From assembly GCF_029761915.1 (NCBI RefSeq), contig NZ_CP121695.1, positions 8,957,501 through 9,021,500 of the forward strand: a stretch of DNA of 64,000 nucleotides, in the 5' to 3' direction. Shown one piece after another: positions 14,893 to 23,841 of the stretch. Made by a program: the position numbers and the translations under genes. Each line of letters begins with the position of its first letter. The stretch's first letter is position 1. The stretch is from Bradyrhizobium sp. CB1650. Its GTDB lineage: Bacteria > Pseudomonadota > Alphaproteobacteria > Rhizobiales > Xanthobacteraceae. The notes under the pieces were generated by a model. The model saw nothing but the letters and a program-made list of their open reading frames with translations. It did no database searches and was not told where the DNA came from.

Positions 14893-16674
14893 CTACGCTG
14901 CCAGAACCAGTTCGCCAACCTCGCTCATGCCGGCCGCACGATCACCCAGCAGCAGCGCGGCAATCTTCTGCTGCGCGGCATTTTCCGTGAGCCGGAACGG
15001 ATCGGTTGGCGACACACGATGATCGATCACGAGGCGCGAGAGCAGCAGCCGGCGTGCATCGCCGCGCGCCTCGTGGATGCGGTGCGCCTCCCAGGCGAGC
15101 ACGACCGCGCTTGCGACGTGATAGAGCAGGCTCGTGGCGCGGCGTGCATCCGCCTCGTTGTCGGCCTTGCCGGCGACCTCGCGCGCAAAGCCGACCGCGC
15201 GATCGGCGAGGCCACGCAGGCGGTCGCGCCAGGCTTGCGGCACGGAAGCGCTGTCGTCGAGCCGGGCATGCAGATCGGCGGCGAGCGCGGATTCGGCGCC
15301 ATGGCGGCCGACGGCGCGCTTGAGCGCATCGATCGCGACGATGTTGCCGGTGCCTTCCCAGATCGAACCGAGATGCGCATCGCGCAGCAGGCGGGCGGTG
15401 GCGAACTCCTCGATATAGCCGATGCCGCCGCGCATCTCGAGCGCGTCGCCGCACACCTTGCGGGCATCGCGCGTGGCACGGAATTTCAGCGTCGGGGTGA
15501 GGATGCGCAGTAGCGCCGCGGCATCCTGGCTTCCCGCTTCGGCGCGGTCGAGCGCGTCGGCGGTGAGGAAGCTCATCGACAGCGCCTGCTCGACCGGCAA
15601 CATGATCTTCAGCATCTGCCGGCGCCCGAGCGGCAGGTCGATGATGCGGTTGCCGAACACCACGCGGTTCCTGGCCACCGTCATCGCATCATGATAGGCG
15701 CGGCGCATCAAGGCGGTCGATTTGACGCCGTTGGAGAGCCGCGACGAGTTCACCATCTCGGCCATCTGCACGAAGCCGCGATCAAGCTTGCCGACCGCAT
15801 AGGCGATCGCGCCTTCGAGCTTGATCTCGCCGGACGCCATCGAGCGGGTGCCGAGCTTGTCCTTCAGCCGCACGATCCGGTAGTGATTTTGCGAGCCGTC
15901 GTCGAGGAACCTCGGCATCAGGAACAGGCCGACGCCGCGCGTGCCGGGACCGGCGCCTTCGGGACGCGCCAGCAGCATGACGACTTTCGCGTCCGCATTC
16001 GAGCAGAACCACTTTTCGCCGTAGAGCCGCCAGTGGTCGCCCTCCTGCACCGCGCGTGTCGTCAGCGTGCCGACGTCCGAGCCGCCCTCCTTCTCGGTCA
16101 TGAACTGACCACCCTGGGTCAGCTTGTTCATGTCGGTCTGGGTCAGGCCGTCGAGATATTTCGCCTTCAGCGCCTCGTCGCCGAAATTCGCGAGCAGTTT
16201 GGCGCAGCCGTCAGTGACGTTGATCGGGCAGCCCATGCCGAATTCGGTCTGGTTGAACAGGAAGGTGAAGGCGTGCTTGGCCACGACAGGATATTTGTCC
16301 GGCCAGCCCATGATGCCCTTGCGGATCGAGAGCGCGTGAATGCCGAACTCGCCGAAGGCCGCCTTCTCCAGCTCGCGATAGGCCGGATGATACTCGATCC
16401 ACTGCACGTCGCGGCCAAACTTGTCGCGCTGATGCAGCACCGGCGTGTGCCGGTCGGCGAGGCGTGCGCATTCGTCGAGATAGCCGCCGGCAAGCTCGCC
16501 GAGCCGGTCGAGGTGCGGCTCGATGTGACGGAACAACGCGTCCGGCAGATGAATACGCAACAGATCCGTCAGCGCCGGATCGGCGCGGTAGAAATTCATG
16601 CCGCTGGTATCGGGCGCGAGCAGGCCCTGGCCTGCCGCTGCATCTGCCTGATGCGATCTGATGGGCTGATGCAT
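14893..16674 (-). CDS. AidB-like acyl-CoA dehydrogenase
   Basis: 593 residues from the ATG at 16674, with GAGG 5 bases upstream. The long frame above this ATG is unlikely to be coding and overlaps the divergent SDR. Signatures: FGMGCPINVTDGCAKLL, GGQFMTEKEGGSDVGTLTTR (FAD loop) and ARLLRDAHLGSIWEGTGNIV, which is typical of the AidB group. AidB proteins are large FAD-binding acyl-CoA dehydrogenase relatives, some linked to the alkylation response and others with acyl-CoA substrates. No Ada-type regulator is nearby, so a metabolic role is as likely as a repair role. Confidence 0.88.
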   Translation of the reverse strand: MHQPIRSHQADAAAGQGLLAPDTSGMNFYRADPALTDLLRIHLPDALFRHIEPHLDRLGELAGGYLDECARLADRHTPVLHQRDKFGRDVQWIEYHPAYRELEKAAFGEFGIHALSIRKGIMGWPDKYPVVAKHAFTFLFNQTEFGMGCPINVTDGCAKLLANFGDEALKAKYLDGLTQTDMNKLTQGGQFMTEKEGGSDVGTLTTRAVQEGDHWRLYGEKWFCSNADAKVVMLLARPEGAGPGTRGVGLFLMPRFLDDGSQNHYRIVRLKDKLGTRSMASGEIKLEGAIAYAVGKLDRGFVQMAEMVNSSRLSNGVKSTALMRRAYHDAMTVARNRVVFGNRIIDLPLGRRQMLKIMLPVEQALSMSFLTADALDRAEAGSQDAAALLRILTPTLKFRATRDARKVCGDALEMRGGIGYIEEFATARLLRDAHLGSIWEGTGNIVAIDALKRAVGRHGAESALAADLHARLDDSASVPQAWRDRLRGLADRAVGFAREVAGKADNEADARRATSLLYHVASAVVLAWEAHRIHEARGDARRLLLSRLVIDHRVSPTDPFRLTENAAQQKIAALLLGDRAAGMSEVGELVLAA

Positions 16675-16918
16675 GACGACCTCTTCGTTTCCATCCCGCG
16701 GCATTATCAGCGGCTGCTTTCTCGCTTGCCGCGTTGCATGATGTGGATCATGCTCCAGACTGCAACACGGATAAAGCCGCAAATTGTCAGGGAGGCATGA
16801 TCGCTGCGAGGGAGCAATTCGCTCTGCGGAATTGTGATCGACCGGCCCCGGCGCGGCCGCTGGTTGTTCGCGCGCATGATGCATAGATGAACGGCTCCTT
16901 ATCTCCGAGGGACCAACC

Positions 16919-17620
16919 ATGGATCACCCAAAGTACAAGATCGCGCTGATCGTCGGCGCCGGCGAGGGATTGAGCGCTTCGCTGGCACGGCTGCTGTCCG
17001 CCCAGGGACTGCGCGTCGCGCTCGCCGCGCGAAAGATCGAGAAGCTCGGCGCGCTCTGCACCGAGACCGGCGCGAAGGCCTATGCCTGCAATGCGACGGA
17101 GCCGGACGAGGTCGAGCGCCTGTTTGGCCTCGTCGAACGCGAGATCGGCACGCCTGACCTCGTGATCTACAATGCCAGCGGCCGGACTCGCGGCCCGTTC
17201 GTCGACCTGGTGCCCGCGGATGTCGCGCAATCGATCGCGGTCAGCGCCTATGGCGGGTTCCTGGTGGCGCAGCAGGCGGCGAGGCGCATGCTGCCCAACA
17301 AGCATGGCGCCATCCTGTTCACGGGCGCATCCGCCAGCGTCAAGGGTTATGCCCAGTCCGCCCCGTTCGCGATGGGCAAGTTCGCGCTGCGCGGGCTCGC
17401 GCAGAGCGTGGCGCGAGAATTGTCGCCGCAGGGTATCCACGTCGCGCATTTCGTCATCGACGGCGGCATCCGCAGCGCGGTACGCACCGAGCCCGAGGAC
17501 AAGCCGGATTCGATGCTCGATCCCGATGCGATCGCACAGAGCTATTGGAACGTGTTGCAGCAGCCGCGCAGCGCCTGGAGCTGGGAGCTCGAGTTGCGGC
17601 CCTGGGTGGAGAAGTTTTGA
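16919..17620 (+). CDS. SDR-family protein with Phe in place of the catalytic Tyr
   Basis: 233 residues. The Rossmann start is ALIVGAGEGLSASLARLL (9-26), with Arg38 after the second strand and NASG at 85-88. The active-site Ser region is TGASAS (135-140), but the YxxxK motif reads FAMGK: Phe150 with Lys154 kept. Tyr144 six residues earlier is a possible stand-in. The fold should form and bind NAD(P), but the classical proton-transfer mechanism is impaired, so it may be a binding or regulatory protein or use another residue. Divergent from the AidB-like gene; the start has GAGGGACC upstream. The next crotonase gene (17779) follows after a repeat. Confidence 0.85.
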   Translation: MDHPKYKIALIVGAGEGLSASLARLLSAQGLRVALAARKIEKLGALCTETGAKAYACNATEPDEVERLFGLVEREIGTPDLVIYNASGRTRGPFVDLVPADVAQSIAVSAYGGFLVAQQAARRMLPNKHGAILFTGASASVKGYAQSAPFAMGKFALRGLAQSVARELSPQGIHVAHFVIDGGIRSAVRTEPEDKPDSMLDPDAIAQSYWNVLQQPRSAWSWELELRPWVEKF

Positions 17621-17640
17621 GGCAATAGCGTCACAACAAC

Positions 17641-17766
17641 CGTCATTGCGAGGAGCGAAGCGACGAAGCAATCCAGACTGTATCCGCGGAAATATTCCTG
17701 GATTGCTTCGCGGAGCCTGTCATCGGGCCGCGCTTCGCGCGGACCCGTAGGCTCGCAAATGATGAC
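17641..17766. repeat. Palindromic intergenic repeat (GTCATTGCG type, long form)
   Basis: Starts CGTCATTGCGAGGAGCGAAG and ends GTAGGCTCGCAAATGATGAC. Between them are GCAATCCAG / CTGGATTGC and GCCGCGCTTCGCGCGG. The right half carries an extra stem not present in the shorter copies. Its end is 13 bases before the next ATG. Confidence 0.8.
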
Positions 17767-17778
17767 CAGGGAGGAACA

Positions 17779-18609
17779 ATGACCACCGAATCCACCATCG
17801 ACACCGGCACCAGCGAACTCCTTTGCGTCATCCGCGACCGCGTCGCGGTGATCACGCTGAACCGGCCGGAGGCGCGCAATTCGCTGTCGGACGCGCTGAC
17901 CCCGGCGCTGCGCACGATGATCCGAACCTGCGGCGAGGATCCGAATGTCGGCGCACTCCTGATCACCGGCGCGGGCGAAGCGTTCTGCGCCGGCGGCAAC
18001 GTCAAGGGCATGGGCGCGCATCGCGACAAGGCCAAGCTAGAGATGTCCTTTGACGACAGGGTCGCTGATCTGCAGGAGCGGCAGCGACTGCTCACCGGCG
18101 CGCTCGTGTCGGTGCGCAAGCCGACGATCGCGGCCCTGCCGGGACCCGCCGTCGGCGCGGGGCTCGCGATTGCGATGGCCTGCGACATCCGCATCGCCGC
18201 GCAATCGGCCTTCGTCGCCACCGGCTACGCCCGCGTCGCGCTCAGCGGCGACTACGGCATCGCATGGCTATTGACGCGACTGGTCGGCACCGCGCGGGCG
18301 CGTGAGCTGATGTTCACCGGCGACAAGGTCGATGCTGCGAGGTGCGAGGCGATAGGCCTCGTCAACCGCGTCGTGCCCGACGACAGACTGCAGACTGAGG
18401 CGTTCACGCTGGCAAAATCGCTCGCCGAAGGCCCGCGCCTCGCGCTGCGCTACATGAAGGACAATCTCGACGAGGCCCTGCTGTTCGATTTCGAGACCGC
18501 CCGCGACCATGAGGCCGGGCGGCTGATCCGCCTAACCACGACGGCCGATCACAAGGAGGCGGTGCAAGCCTTCATCGACAAGCGCAAGCCGGTGTTCACG
18601 GGGAAGTAA
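17779..18609 (+). CDS. Enoyl-CoA hydratase/isomerase family protein
   Basis: 276 residues with GGGAGGAAC upstream. Crotonase features: NRPEARNSLSDALTPALR, the first oxyanion loop GAGEAFCAGGNVKGM, the second PGPAVGAGLAIAMACDIRIA, and active-site helix YARVALSGDYGIAWLLTRLV then RELMFTG. The SGDYG Asp pattern is that of PaaG or dehalogenase-like members rather than classical two-Glu hydratases, so isomerisation or another CoA chemistry is possible. Follows the atypical SDR on the same strand. Confidence 0.9.
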   Translation: MTTESTIDTGTSELLCVIRDRVAVITLNRPEARNSLSDALTPALRTMIRTCGEDPNVGALLITGAGEAFCAGGNVKGMGAHRDKAKLEMSFDDRVADLQERQRLLTGALVSVRKPTIAALPGPAVGAGLAIAMACDIRIAAQSAFVATGYARVALSGDYGIAWLLTRLVGTARARELMFTGDKVDAARCEAIGLVNRVVPDDRLQTEAFTLAKSLAEGPRLALRYMKDNLDEALLFDFETARDHEAGRLIRLTTTADHKEAVQAFIDKRKPVFTGK

Positions 18610-18670
18610 ACGCAGCCCGGCTGGAGCGAAGCGAAATCCGGAGACGCCTGCCAACACGGCGGCAAAAGAT

Positions 18671-18698
18671 GCCCGGCTCTGGTTCACCAGGGCCGGGC
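18671..18698. terminator. Bidirectional terminator hairpin
   Basis: GCCCGGCTCTGG-TTCA-CCAGGGCCGGGC: 12-bp stem with one mismatch, between the convergent crotonase (ends 18609) and GNAT gene (ends 18710). Confidence 0.65.
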
Positions 18699-18709
18699 TT
18701 GGAGTGCGG

Positions 18710-19333
18710 TCAGGCCGCGGCTGAGGGGCTTGCGGCCTGACGGGAAAGAGCGGCGAGGCGCCAGCTTGCGCAGGGAATCTCCTTCGGCGCGACCGTGATC
18801 TCCTTGTCGAAGCGCACCAGCTTCCAGTCGTCCGGGTGATTGGTGAAGGCAAAGCCGGATTTGCGCGCGAGCGAGATCATGGTGTCGTTGGAGCGTAGTG
18901 TATCACCGAACATGTGGTCGGCGCCGAGCGCGGCCGCGCGGCATTCCAGGTTCTTGAGCAGCGCGCTGCCGATCCCGTAGCCCTGCCAGCGGTCATCGAC
19001 CGACAGGCCGAATTCGAGTGTCGCGGTCCCGGCATGGAAAGCGTAGCGTGCCTCGGCGACGATGGTCTCGAAGCCGTCGATCATCAGGCTTGCGACGATG
19101 GTGAAGCGCTCGCGCTCGCCGACTTGAAGGAAGTCGTGGAGCAGGCCCTTCGGCAATTCGCTGATCGCACCGAAGAAGCGGTTGTAGCGGGACCGCGTCG
19201 AGAGGGAGCGGAAATAGTGCTGAAGCTCATCGGTGTCGCGCGGCTCGACGAAGCGCACGGTCAGGGCCTCGCCATGCCGCGTCCGCAGGGTATCCGAATA
19301 TTGCTTGAGATCGTCGAGGCGAAGACTGCTCAT
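18710..19333 (-). CDS. GNAT-family N-acetyltransferase
   Basis: 207 residues from the ATG at 19333. The GNAT acetyl-CoA site is visible as LEFGLSVDDRWQGYGIGSAL (R-x-x-G-x-G/A pattern) followed by LLKNLECRAAALGADHMFGD and SNDTMISLARKSGFAF. The N-terminal part, LTVRFVEPRDTDELQHYFRS with LSTRSRYNRFFG, resembles the GNAT domain attached to protein lysine acetyltransferases of the Pat/PatZ type, here alone. Downstream of, and co-directional with, a DUF1127 gene. Substrate unknown. Confidence 0.88.
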   Translation of the reverse strand: MSSLRLDDLKQYSDTLRTRHGEALTVRFVEPRDTDELQHYFRSLSTRSRYNRFFGAISELPKGLLHDFLQVGERERFTIVASLMIDGFETIVAEARYAFHAGTATLEFGLSVDDRWQGYGIGSALLKNLECRAAALGADHMFGDTLRSNDTMISLARKSGFAFTNHPDDWKLVRFDKEITVAPKEIPCASWRLAALSRQAASPSAAA

Positions 19334-19397
19334 GACGCGTGCCTTGAAAAAGGGACCGCCGGCGCCCCTGATGAGGCGGCGCCGGCCTGGCTGCCGT

Positions 19398-19601
19398 TCA
19401 GGCCCGCCAGAAGGGTTTCCCAGCCTCAAAGGCAACATCGCTCCAGGACAGGCCGACGTCCTGGAGATCGCGGGTGGTCCACTGGGCGAGCTCGCGCCGG
19501 GTCCGATAGCGCTCGTGCCAGACATGCAGGGTTTCGCCGATCTGCTCGATCAGGCCCGGTGCATGATGATTTGTCATCGAATTTGTGGTGCAGGTAGACA
19601 T
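19398..19601 (-). CDS. DUF1127 (YjiS-like) small protein
   Basis: 67 residues with AGGAG 6 bases before the ATG at 19601. The C-terminal half, WHERYRTRRELAQWTTRDLQ then DVGLSWSDVAFEAGKPFW, is the DUF1127 signature. Small Arg-rich DUF1127 proteins in alphaproteobacteria are stress- and phosphate-linked and some bind RNA. Here it lies between the GNAT gene and a divergent LysR gene. Confidence 0.85.
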   Translation of the reverse strand: MSTCTTNSMTNHHAPGLIEQIGETLHVWHERYRTRRELAQWTTRDLQDVGLSWSDVAFEAGKPFWRA

Positions 19602-19679
19602 CTTCAGCTCCTGGAGCTAAATTTAAACGTAATATCCGCCTGCGAACGCGCTTCGACAAACGACAATTTGTACCCTTTC

Positions 19680-19698
19680 GCATGAATTAAACTCATGC
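19680..19698. promoter_or_regulatory. Candidate LysR-type regulator site
   Basis: GCATGAATTAAACTCATGC: perfect 6-bp inverted arms around 7 bases, ending 13 bases before the LysR ATG in the LysR/DUF1127 divergent region. The size and AT-rich centre suit autoregulation by a LysR dimer. Confidence 0.45.
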
Positions 19699-19711
19699 AT
19701 CCTGCTGCCAA

Positions 19712-20611
19712 ATGACTGCCAGATTGCCTTCCCTGAACGGATTGCGGGCGTTCGAGGCCGCTGCGCGCCATCTCAGCTTCACGCTGGCCGCGGCCGAGCT
19801 GAACGTGACGCAGACGGCGATCAGCCATCAGATCCGGCGGCTCGAGGAAGAGCTCGGCATTCGCCTGTTTATCCGTCAGAACCGCGCGCTGGCGCTGACG
19901 CCGGACGCGCGCGATTACCTGCCCGGCGTCCGCGCCGCCTTCAACGATCTCAGGCTCGCGACCGACCGGCTGCTGCGCAAGGACGACGACAAGGCGCTGA
20001 CGGTCTCGACGCTGGCCTCGCTGGCCGCGAAATGGCTGTTGCCGCGGCTGACCGATTTCCAGGAGGCGCATCCCGGCATCGACGTGCGCATCACCACCTC
20101 GACCAGCCTCGTCGACTTCCAGCGCGACAATGTCGATGCGGCGATCCGCTATGGCCGCGGCCAGTGGCCGGGCCTGCGCGCCGACTGGCTGATGGCTGAC
20201 GAGCTGTTCCCGGTGTGCAGCCCGTCGCTGCTCCGCGGCGACAAGCCGCTGCGTCGGCCGGAGGACCTGAGAGACCATCCGCTGCTGCACACATCGAACG
20301 CCAACAGCGACGATTGGCGGCTCTGGCTGACGGCCGCCGGCCTGCCGGCCGATCTCGCCAAGCAGCCCGGCATCACCTTCGACATGATCTTCATGACCAT
20401 CCAGGCCGCGATCGACGGCATCGGCGTGGCGATGGGGCGGACGTCCTATGTCCAGGACGACATCGCCAAGGGCCGCCTCGTGGTCCCCTTCAAGATCGCG
20501 CTACCGGCGGATGCCGGCTTCTATCTGGTCGCGCCGGACGGCGGCCGCGACGCGCCGAAGCTCGCTGCCTTCCGCCAATGGGTGGTCGCTGCAGCGCAGA
20601 ATAAAGCCTGA
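19712..20611 (+). CDS. LysR-family regulator, GcvA-like
   Basis: 299 residues. N-terminal winged helix: [40 protein letters not shown] and [20 protein letters not shown], the layout of the GcvA/AmpR branch. The effector domain (about 90-295) is full length. The [20 protein letters not shown] ending is usual for GcvA-like proteins. Divergent neighbours are the DUF1127 and GNAT genes; downstream is an MHS-type transporter, which it could control. Effector unknown. Confidence 0.93.
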   Translation: MTARLPSLNGLRAFEAAARHLSFTLAAAELNVTQTAISHQIRRLEEELGIRLFIRQNRALALTPDARDYLPGVRAAFNDLRLATDRLLRKDDDKALTVSTLASLAAKWLLPRLTDFQEAHPGIDVRITTSTSLVDFQRDNVDAAIRYGRGQWPGLRADWLMADELFPVCSPSLLRGDKPLRRPEDLRDHPLLHTSNANSDDWRLWLTAAGLPADLAKQPGITFDMIFMTIQAAIDGIGVAMGRTSYVQDDIAKGRLVVPFKIALPADAGFYLVAPDGGRDAPKLAAFRQWVVAAAQNKA

Positions 20612-20753
20612 AAAATCATCAGCTTCCGCAGCAAAATCGGTTGACTCGCAGAGCCCGGCACGACAAGGGGTAGGACAGATTGTCGCAGCATCAATCTGTG
20701 CCTGCCGTGAAAATGAGTTCCGGTCCGGCCACGCCTTTCAGGGGAGCAACGTC

Positions 20754-22085
20754 ATGGCCGGACCAGCCAACTCAACCAATCCGCCCGAGATCAAATCACG
20801 CATCGGCGCCATCCTGCGCGCGACTAGCGGCAATTTCCTCGAGCAGTTCGACTTCTTCCTGTTCGGCTTCTATGCCGCCGCGATCGGCAAGGCGTTCTTC
20901 CCCTCGACCAACGAGACGGCCTCGCTGCTCAACACCTTCGGCGTGTTCTGGCTCGGCGCATTGATGCGGCCCGTGGGCGCGATCGTGCTCGGGGCCTACA
21001 TCGACCGCATCGGCCGCCGCCAGGGTCTGATCGTCACGCTCGGCATCATGGCCGCCGGCACCGTGGTGATCGCATTCTGTCCGAGCTACGCGACCATCGG
21101 TATCGCCGCGCCGATCATCGTGCTGCTTGGCCGCCTGCTGCAGGGCTTCTCCGCCGGCGTCGAGCTCGGCGGCGTCTCGGTCTACCTCGCGGAGATTTCG
21201 ACGCCAGGCAACCGCGGCTTCTACACCTCGTTCCAGTCGTCGAGCCAGCAGGTCGCGATCTTCGTGGCCTCGATCCTCGGCTACATTCTCTGCGAGCTGA
21301 TGCCGGCAGACATCGTCACCGCCTGGGGCTGGCGCATTCCCTTCTTCGTCGGCTGCCTGATCATCCCTCTGATCTTCCTGCTACGGCGAACGCTCGAGGA
21401 GACGCCGGCCTTCCTTGCGATGAAGAAGCATCCGACCGCGGCGCAGGTATTTTCCTCGGCAGTGGCCAATTGGCGCATCGTCATCCTCGGCATGATGATC
21501 GCGATCCTCACCACGACGACGTTCTATTTCGTCACCGTCTACACGCCGACGTTCGGCAAGAACGTGCTGAAGCTGTCGACGCAGGACGCGCTGCTCGTCA
21601 CGCTGCTCGTGGCGGTGACCAACTTCATCTGGAATCCGGTCGGCGGCGCGGTCTCGGATCGTATCGGCCGCAAGCCGGTGCTGATCACCATCGCCTGCCT
21701 GTCGCTGGTCACCGCCTATCCGGCGCTGCACTGGCTGGTGGCGGCGCCGACCTTCGGCAAGCTGCTCGCGGTCGAGATGATGTTCTCGTTCTATTTCGGC
21801 GTCTACAGCGGCACCATGCTCGGCGCCCTCGTCGAGATCGTGCCGGCGCATGTGCGCACCACCTGCTTCTCGCTCGCCTTTGCGCTCGCGGCCGCCCTGT
21901 TCGGCACCTTCACGCCGTTCGCCTCGACCTGGCTGATCGAGCGCACCGGCGACAAGGCCTCGCCCGGATTCTGGCTGATGTTCGCCGCCCTGCTCGGCAT
22001 CATCGCCACGTCGACCGTCTATCGCGGCGGCCGCAAGGCGGTGGCGACGTATGATCCAGTGGCGGAGCCGGTCGCTGGCCATTGA
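20754..22085 (+). CDS. MFS transporter, metabolite:H+ symporter (citrate/tricarballylate-like)
   Basis: 443 residues from the ATG at 20754, with GGGGAGC upstream. Twelve hydrophobic segments. The start, [31 protein letters not shown], and the loop [11 protein letters not shown] (MFS signature D-R-x-G-R-R) identify the metabolite:H+ symporter subfamily, whose characterised members import citrate, tricarballylate, alpha-ketoglutarate or shikimate. The second-half repeat of the loop is [10 protein letters not shown]. Likely imports a di- or tricarboxylic acid across the inner membrane. Follows the LysR gene. Confidence 0.88.
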   Translation: MAGPANSTNPPEIKSRIGAILRATSGNFLEQFDFFLFGFYAAAIGKAFFPSTNETASLLNTFGVFWLGALMRPVGAIVLGAYIDRIGRRQGLIVTLGIMAAGTVVIAFCPSYATIGIAAPIIVLLGRLLQGFSAGVELGGVSVYLAEISTPGNRGFYTSFQSSSQQVAIFVASILGYILCELMPADIVTAWGWRIPFFVGCLIIPLIFLLRRTLEETPAFLAMKKHPTAAQVFSSAVANWRIVILGMMIAILTTTTFYFVTVYTPTFGKNVLKLSTQDALLVTLLVAVTNFIWNPVGGAVSDRIGRKPVLITIACLSLVTAYPALHWLVAAPTFGKLLAVEMMFSFYFGVYSGTMLGALVEIVPAHVRTTCFSLAFALAAALFGTFTPFASTWLIERTGDKASPGFWLMFAALLGIIATSTVYRGGRKAVATYDPVAEPVAGH

Positions 22086-22086
22086 T

Positions 22087-22220
22087 CGTCATTCCGGGGC
22101 GATGCGACGGGACCGCGCAAAGCGCGGCCCGAGAGCATCGAGCCAGGAATCCATGGGGCCACAGGAATGCTAGGAGAAATGGATTTCCGGGCTCGCCTCT
22201 TCGAGGCGCCCCGGAATGCC
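22087..22220. repeat. Palindromic intergenic repeat (GTCATTCC type)
   Basis: Starts CGTCATTCCGGGGCGATGCG and ends CGAGGCGCCCCGGAATGCC. It has GCGCAAAGCGCGG and AGGAATCCATG / ATGGATTTCC inside. Lies between the convergent MFS and Rieske genes. Confidence 0.75.
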
Positions 22221-22227
22221 GTTGGGG

Positions 22228-22641
22228 TTAGAGCTCCACCACCACGTAGTCGCTCTCGATCCGCACCGGAATCGTCTCGGCGACATACGGTCCCTTCACC
22301 ACGCTGGTGCCCGGCTCGACATGGGCCGGATACGCCTTCACGCGGAAGCGGCGGGGGTCGCAGTAGGATTGTCCCGTGCGGACGTCGAACTCCCAGCCGT
22401 GCCAGGGGCAGCGGATGATCTCGCCCAACTTGGTGTATTCGATCTCGCCGGGTTTTTTTGACTGCGCGAGCCCAATGAGCGGGCCTTCGCACAGCGAAGC
22501 GCCCTGGTGCGGGCAGCGGTTCAACAGGCCGAAATATTCGCCCTTGATGTTGAAGACCGCGATCGGCCGGCCGTCGATCTCCAGGAATTTTCGCGTGCCG
22601 GGCGGGAGCTCGTCGACCGGCGCAATCACATGTCGCGCCAT
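22228..22641 (-). CDS. Rieske [2Fe-2S] protein
   Basis: 137 residues from the ATG at 22641. Cluster ligands: Cys and His in RCPHQGASLC, and Cys and His in IRCPWHGWEFD, the Rieske C-x-H...C-x-x-H pair. The length and lack of a membrane anchor or catalytic domain indicate a ferredoxin component of a ring-hydroxylating or other oxygenase. It is the last gene of a minus-strand set with two amidohydrolases, so it may supply electrons to, or be associated with, their pathway. No oxygenase alpha subunit is nearby. The region before its start is a palindromic repeat (22654-22700). Confidence 0.92.
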   Translation of the reverse strand: MARHVIAPVDELPPGTRKFLEIDGRPIAVFNIKGEYFGLLNRCPHQGASLCEGPLIGLAQSKKPGEIEYTKLGEIIRCPWHGWEFDVRTGQSYCDPRRFRVKAYPAHVEPGTSVVKGPYVAETIPVRIESDYVVVEL

Positions 22642-22653
22642 GCTTACATCTTT

Positions 22654-22700
22654 CGCATGATCTGATCGGAAAACCGCTGCACACTTTTCCGGATCATGCG
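22654..22700. repeat. Palindromic repeat (GCATGATC...GATCATGC type)
   Basis: Starts CGCATGATCTGATCGGAAAA and ends TTTTCCGGATCATGCG, with CGCTGCACAC in the centre. Nearly identical to 63883-63931. Its right edge overlaps the last codons of the amidohydrolase at 22694-23818 and supplies that gene's TGA stop. Confidence 0.9.
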
Positions 22701-23818
22701 GTGAGTCCGTACAGCTTCCGCGCGTTGCCCAGATAGAACGCCTCACGGTTGGCCTCGCTCACCCCCGGCGGCAAGACACGCGACGGCTCGTCATAGTCCC
22801 AGTGCGGATAGTCGGTGGCGAACAGGAGCCGGTCCCAGCCGATCCACTTGATGACGTCGAACAGATCCTCGCGCCGCTCCGGATCCTCCATCGGCTGCGT
22901 GGTCCACCACACCTGCTCGCGGATATATTCGGACGGCGGCCGCTTCACATGCGGCACCTCGCTGCGCAGCCGCTGCCAGACCTTGTCGAGTCGCCAGGCG
23001 AGCGACGGCGCCCAGCCGAAACCGGCCTCGATCATCACCATCTTCAGCTTCGGGAAGCGCTCGAACACGCCCTCCAGCACGAGGCTCGCAAGCGCCGATT
23101 GCTGGCATTGCGAATGTCCCACCATCTCCTCGATGTAGTAGCTCGGCCAGCCCGAGGGCGTGATCGGATTGCCGCCGAAGCCAAAGGCGTGGACGCCGAC
23201 GGGAAGACCGGCCTCTTCCGCGGCCTGGTAGATCGGCCAGTAACGGCGCTGGCCGAGCGGCTCGACGTTGCGGCTGAGCAGCAGCACCTGGACGAAGTTC
23301 TTGTCACCCGCCCGCTCGCGTATCTCGGCAGCGGCCGCCAGGCCGTCCTCATTGCCGACGACAATCGAAGCCTTCAGCCGCTTGTCCTTGCTGGTCCATT
23401 TGTCGATCTGCCAGTCGTTGATCGCCGAGCACAGAGCGGCCGAGAGCTCGTGATTGCGGATCCCCTGTCCGGTGTTGAGCGGATTGAGCACCCCTAGCTG
23501 CACGTTGCTGGGATCGAGATGCTGCTTCTGCATGAAGGAGAGCGAGGAGCCCTGCGGCCCGCCTTCCGGCGGGTAGGCATCGCGGCGTGAGGCGTTGGGC
23601 TGGGCTTTCGGATAGGGCGGGCCTTCCATCATGCCCTGATAGGCATGGACGCCGTAGACTTCGAGATGATGCTGCCAGCGTTTGGCGAGGTAGGGATAGA
23701 GCTCGGTTCGGGTCGCGCGTGCCGGGTGGATGTCGCAATCCGCGATCGCGGTCTTTATCGCGTCCTTGGCGGTCAGGGGGGAAGCGGCTTCGGTGCTCTC
23801 GCGGAACTGGATATTCAT
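22694..23818 (-). CDS. Amidohydrolase (ACMSD-like, TIM barrel)
   Basis: 374 residues. The N-terminal metal motif is DCDIHPAR (D-x-H), later ligands are PVGVHAFGF (His) and LLFATDYPHWDYDEP (Asp, His). These place it in the amidohydrolase_2 group with ACMSD and gamma-resorcylate decarboxylase, which act on C-C or C-N bonds of small acids using a single metal ion. It is a tandem paralogue of the gene at 23842-24903 (23 bases between them) and is followed by a Rieske protein. The last codons and the stop lie in a palindromic repeat, but the protein ends at the usual family position (NARKLYGL). Confidence 0.88.
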   Translation of the reverse strand: MNIQFRESTEAASPLTAKDAIKTAIADCDIHPARATRTELYPYLAKRWQHHLEVYGVHAYQGMMEGPPYPKAQPNASRRDAYPPEGGPQGSSLSFMQKQHLDPSNVQLGVLNPLNTGQGIRNHELSAALCSAINDWQIDKWTSKDKRLKASIVVGNEDGLAAAAEIRERAGDKNFVQVLLLSRNVEPLGQRRYWPIYQAAEEAGLPVGVHAFGFGGNPITPSGWPSYYIEEMVGHSQCQQSALASLVLEGVFERFPKLKMVMIEAGFGWAPSLAWRLDKVWQRLRSEVPHVKRPPSEYIREQVWWTTQPMEDPERREDLFDVIKWIGWDRLLFATDYPHWDYDEPSRVLPPGVSEANREAFYLGNARKLYGLTA

Positions 23819-23841
23819 CGCCTTGCCTCCTTTGGCAGCGG

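Noticed and set aside
14893..16920. Start of the AidB-like protein at 16920
   Set aside because: The added 82 residues are not protein-like and overlap the SDR start on the other strand; the ATG at 16674 has an RBS.
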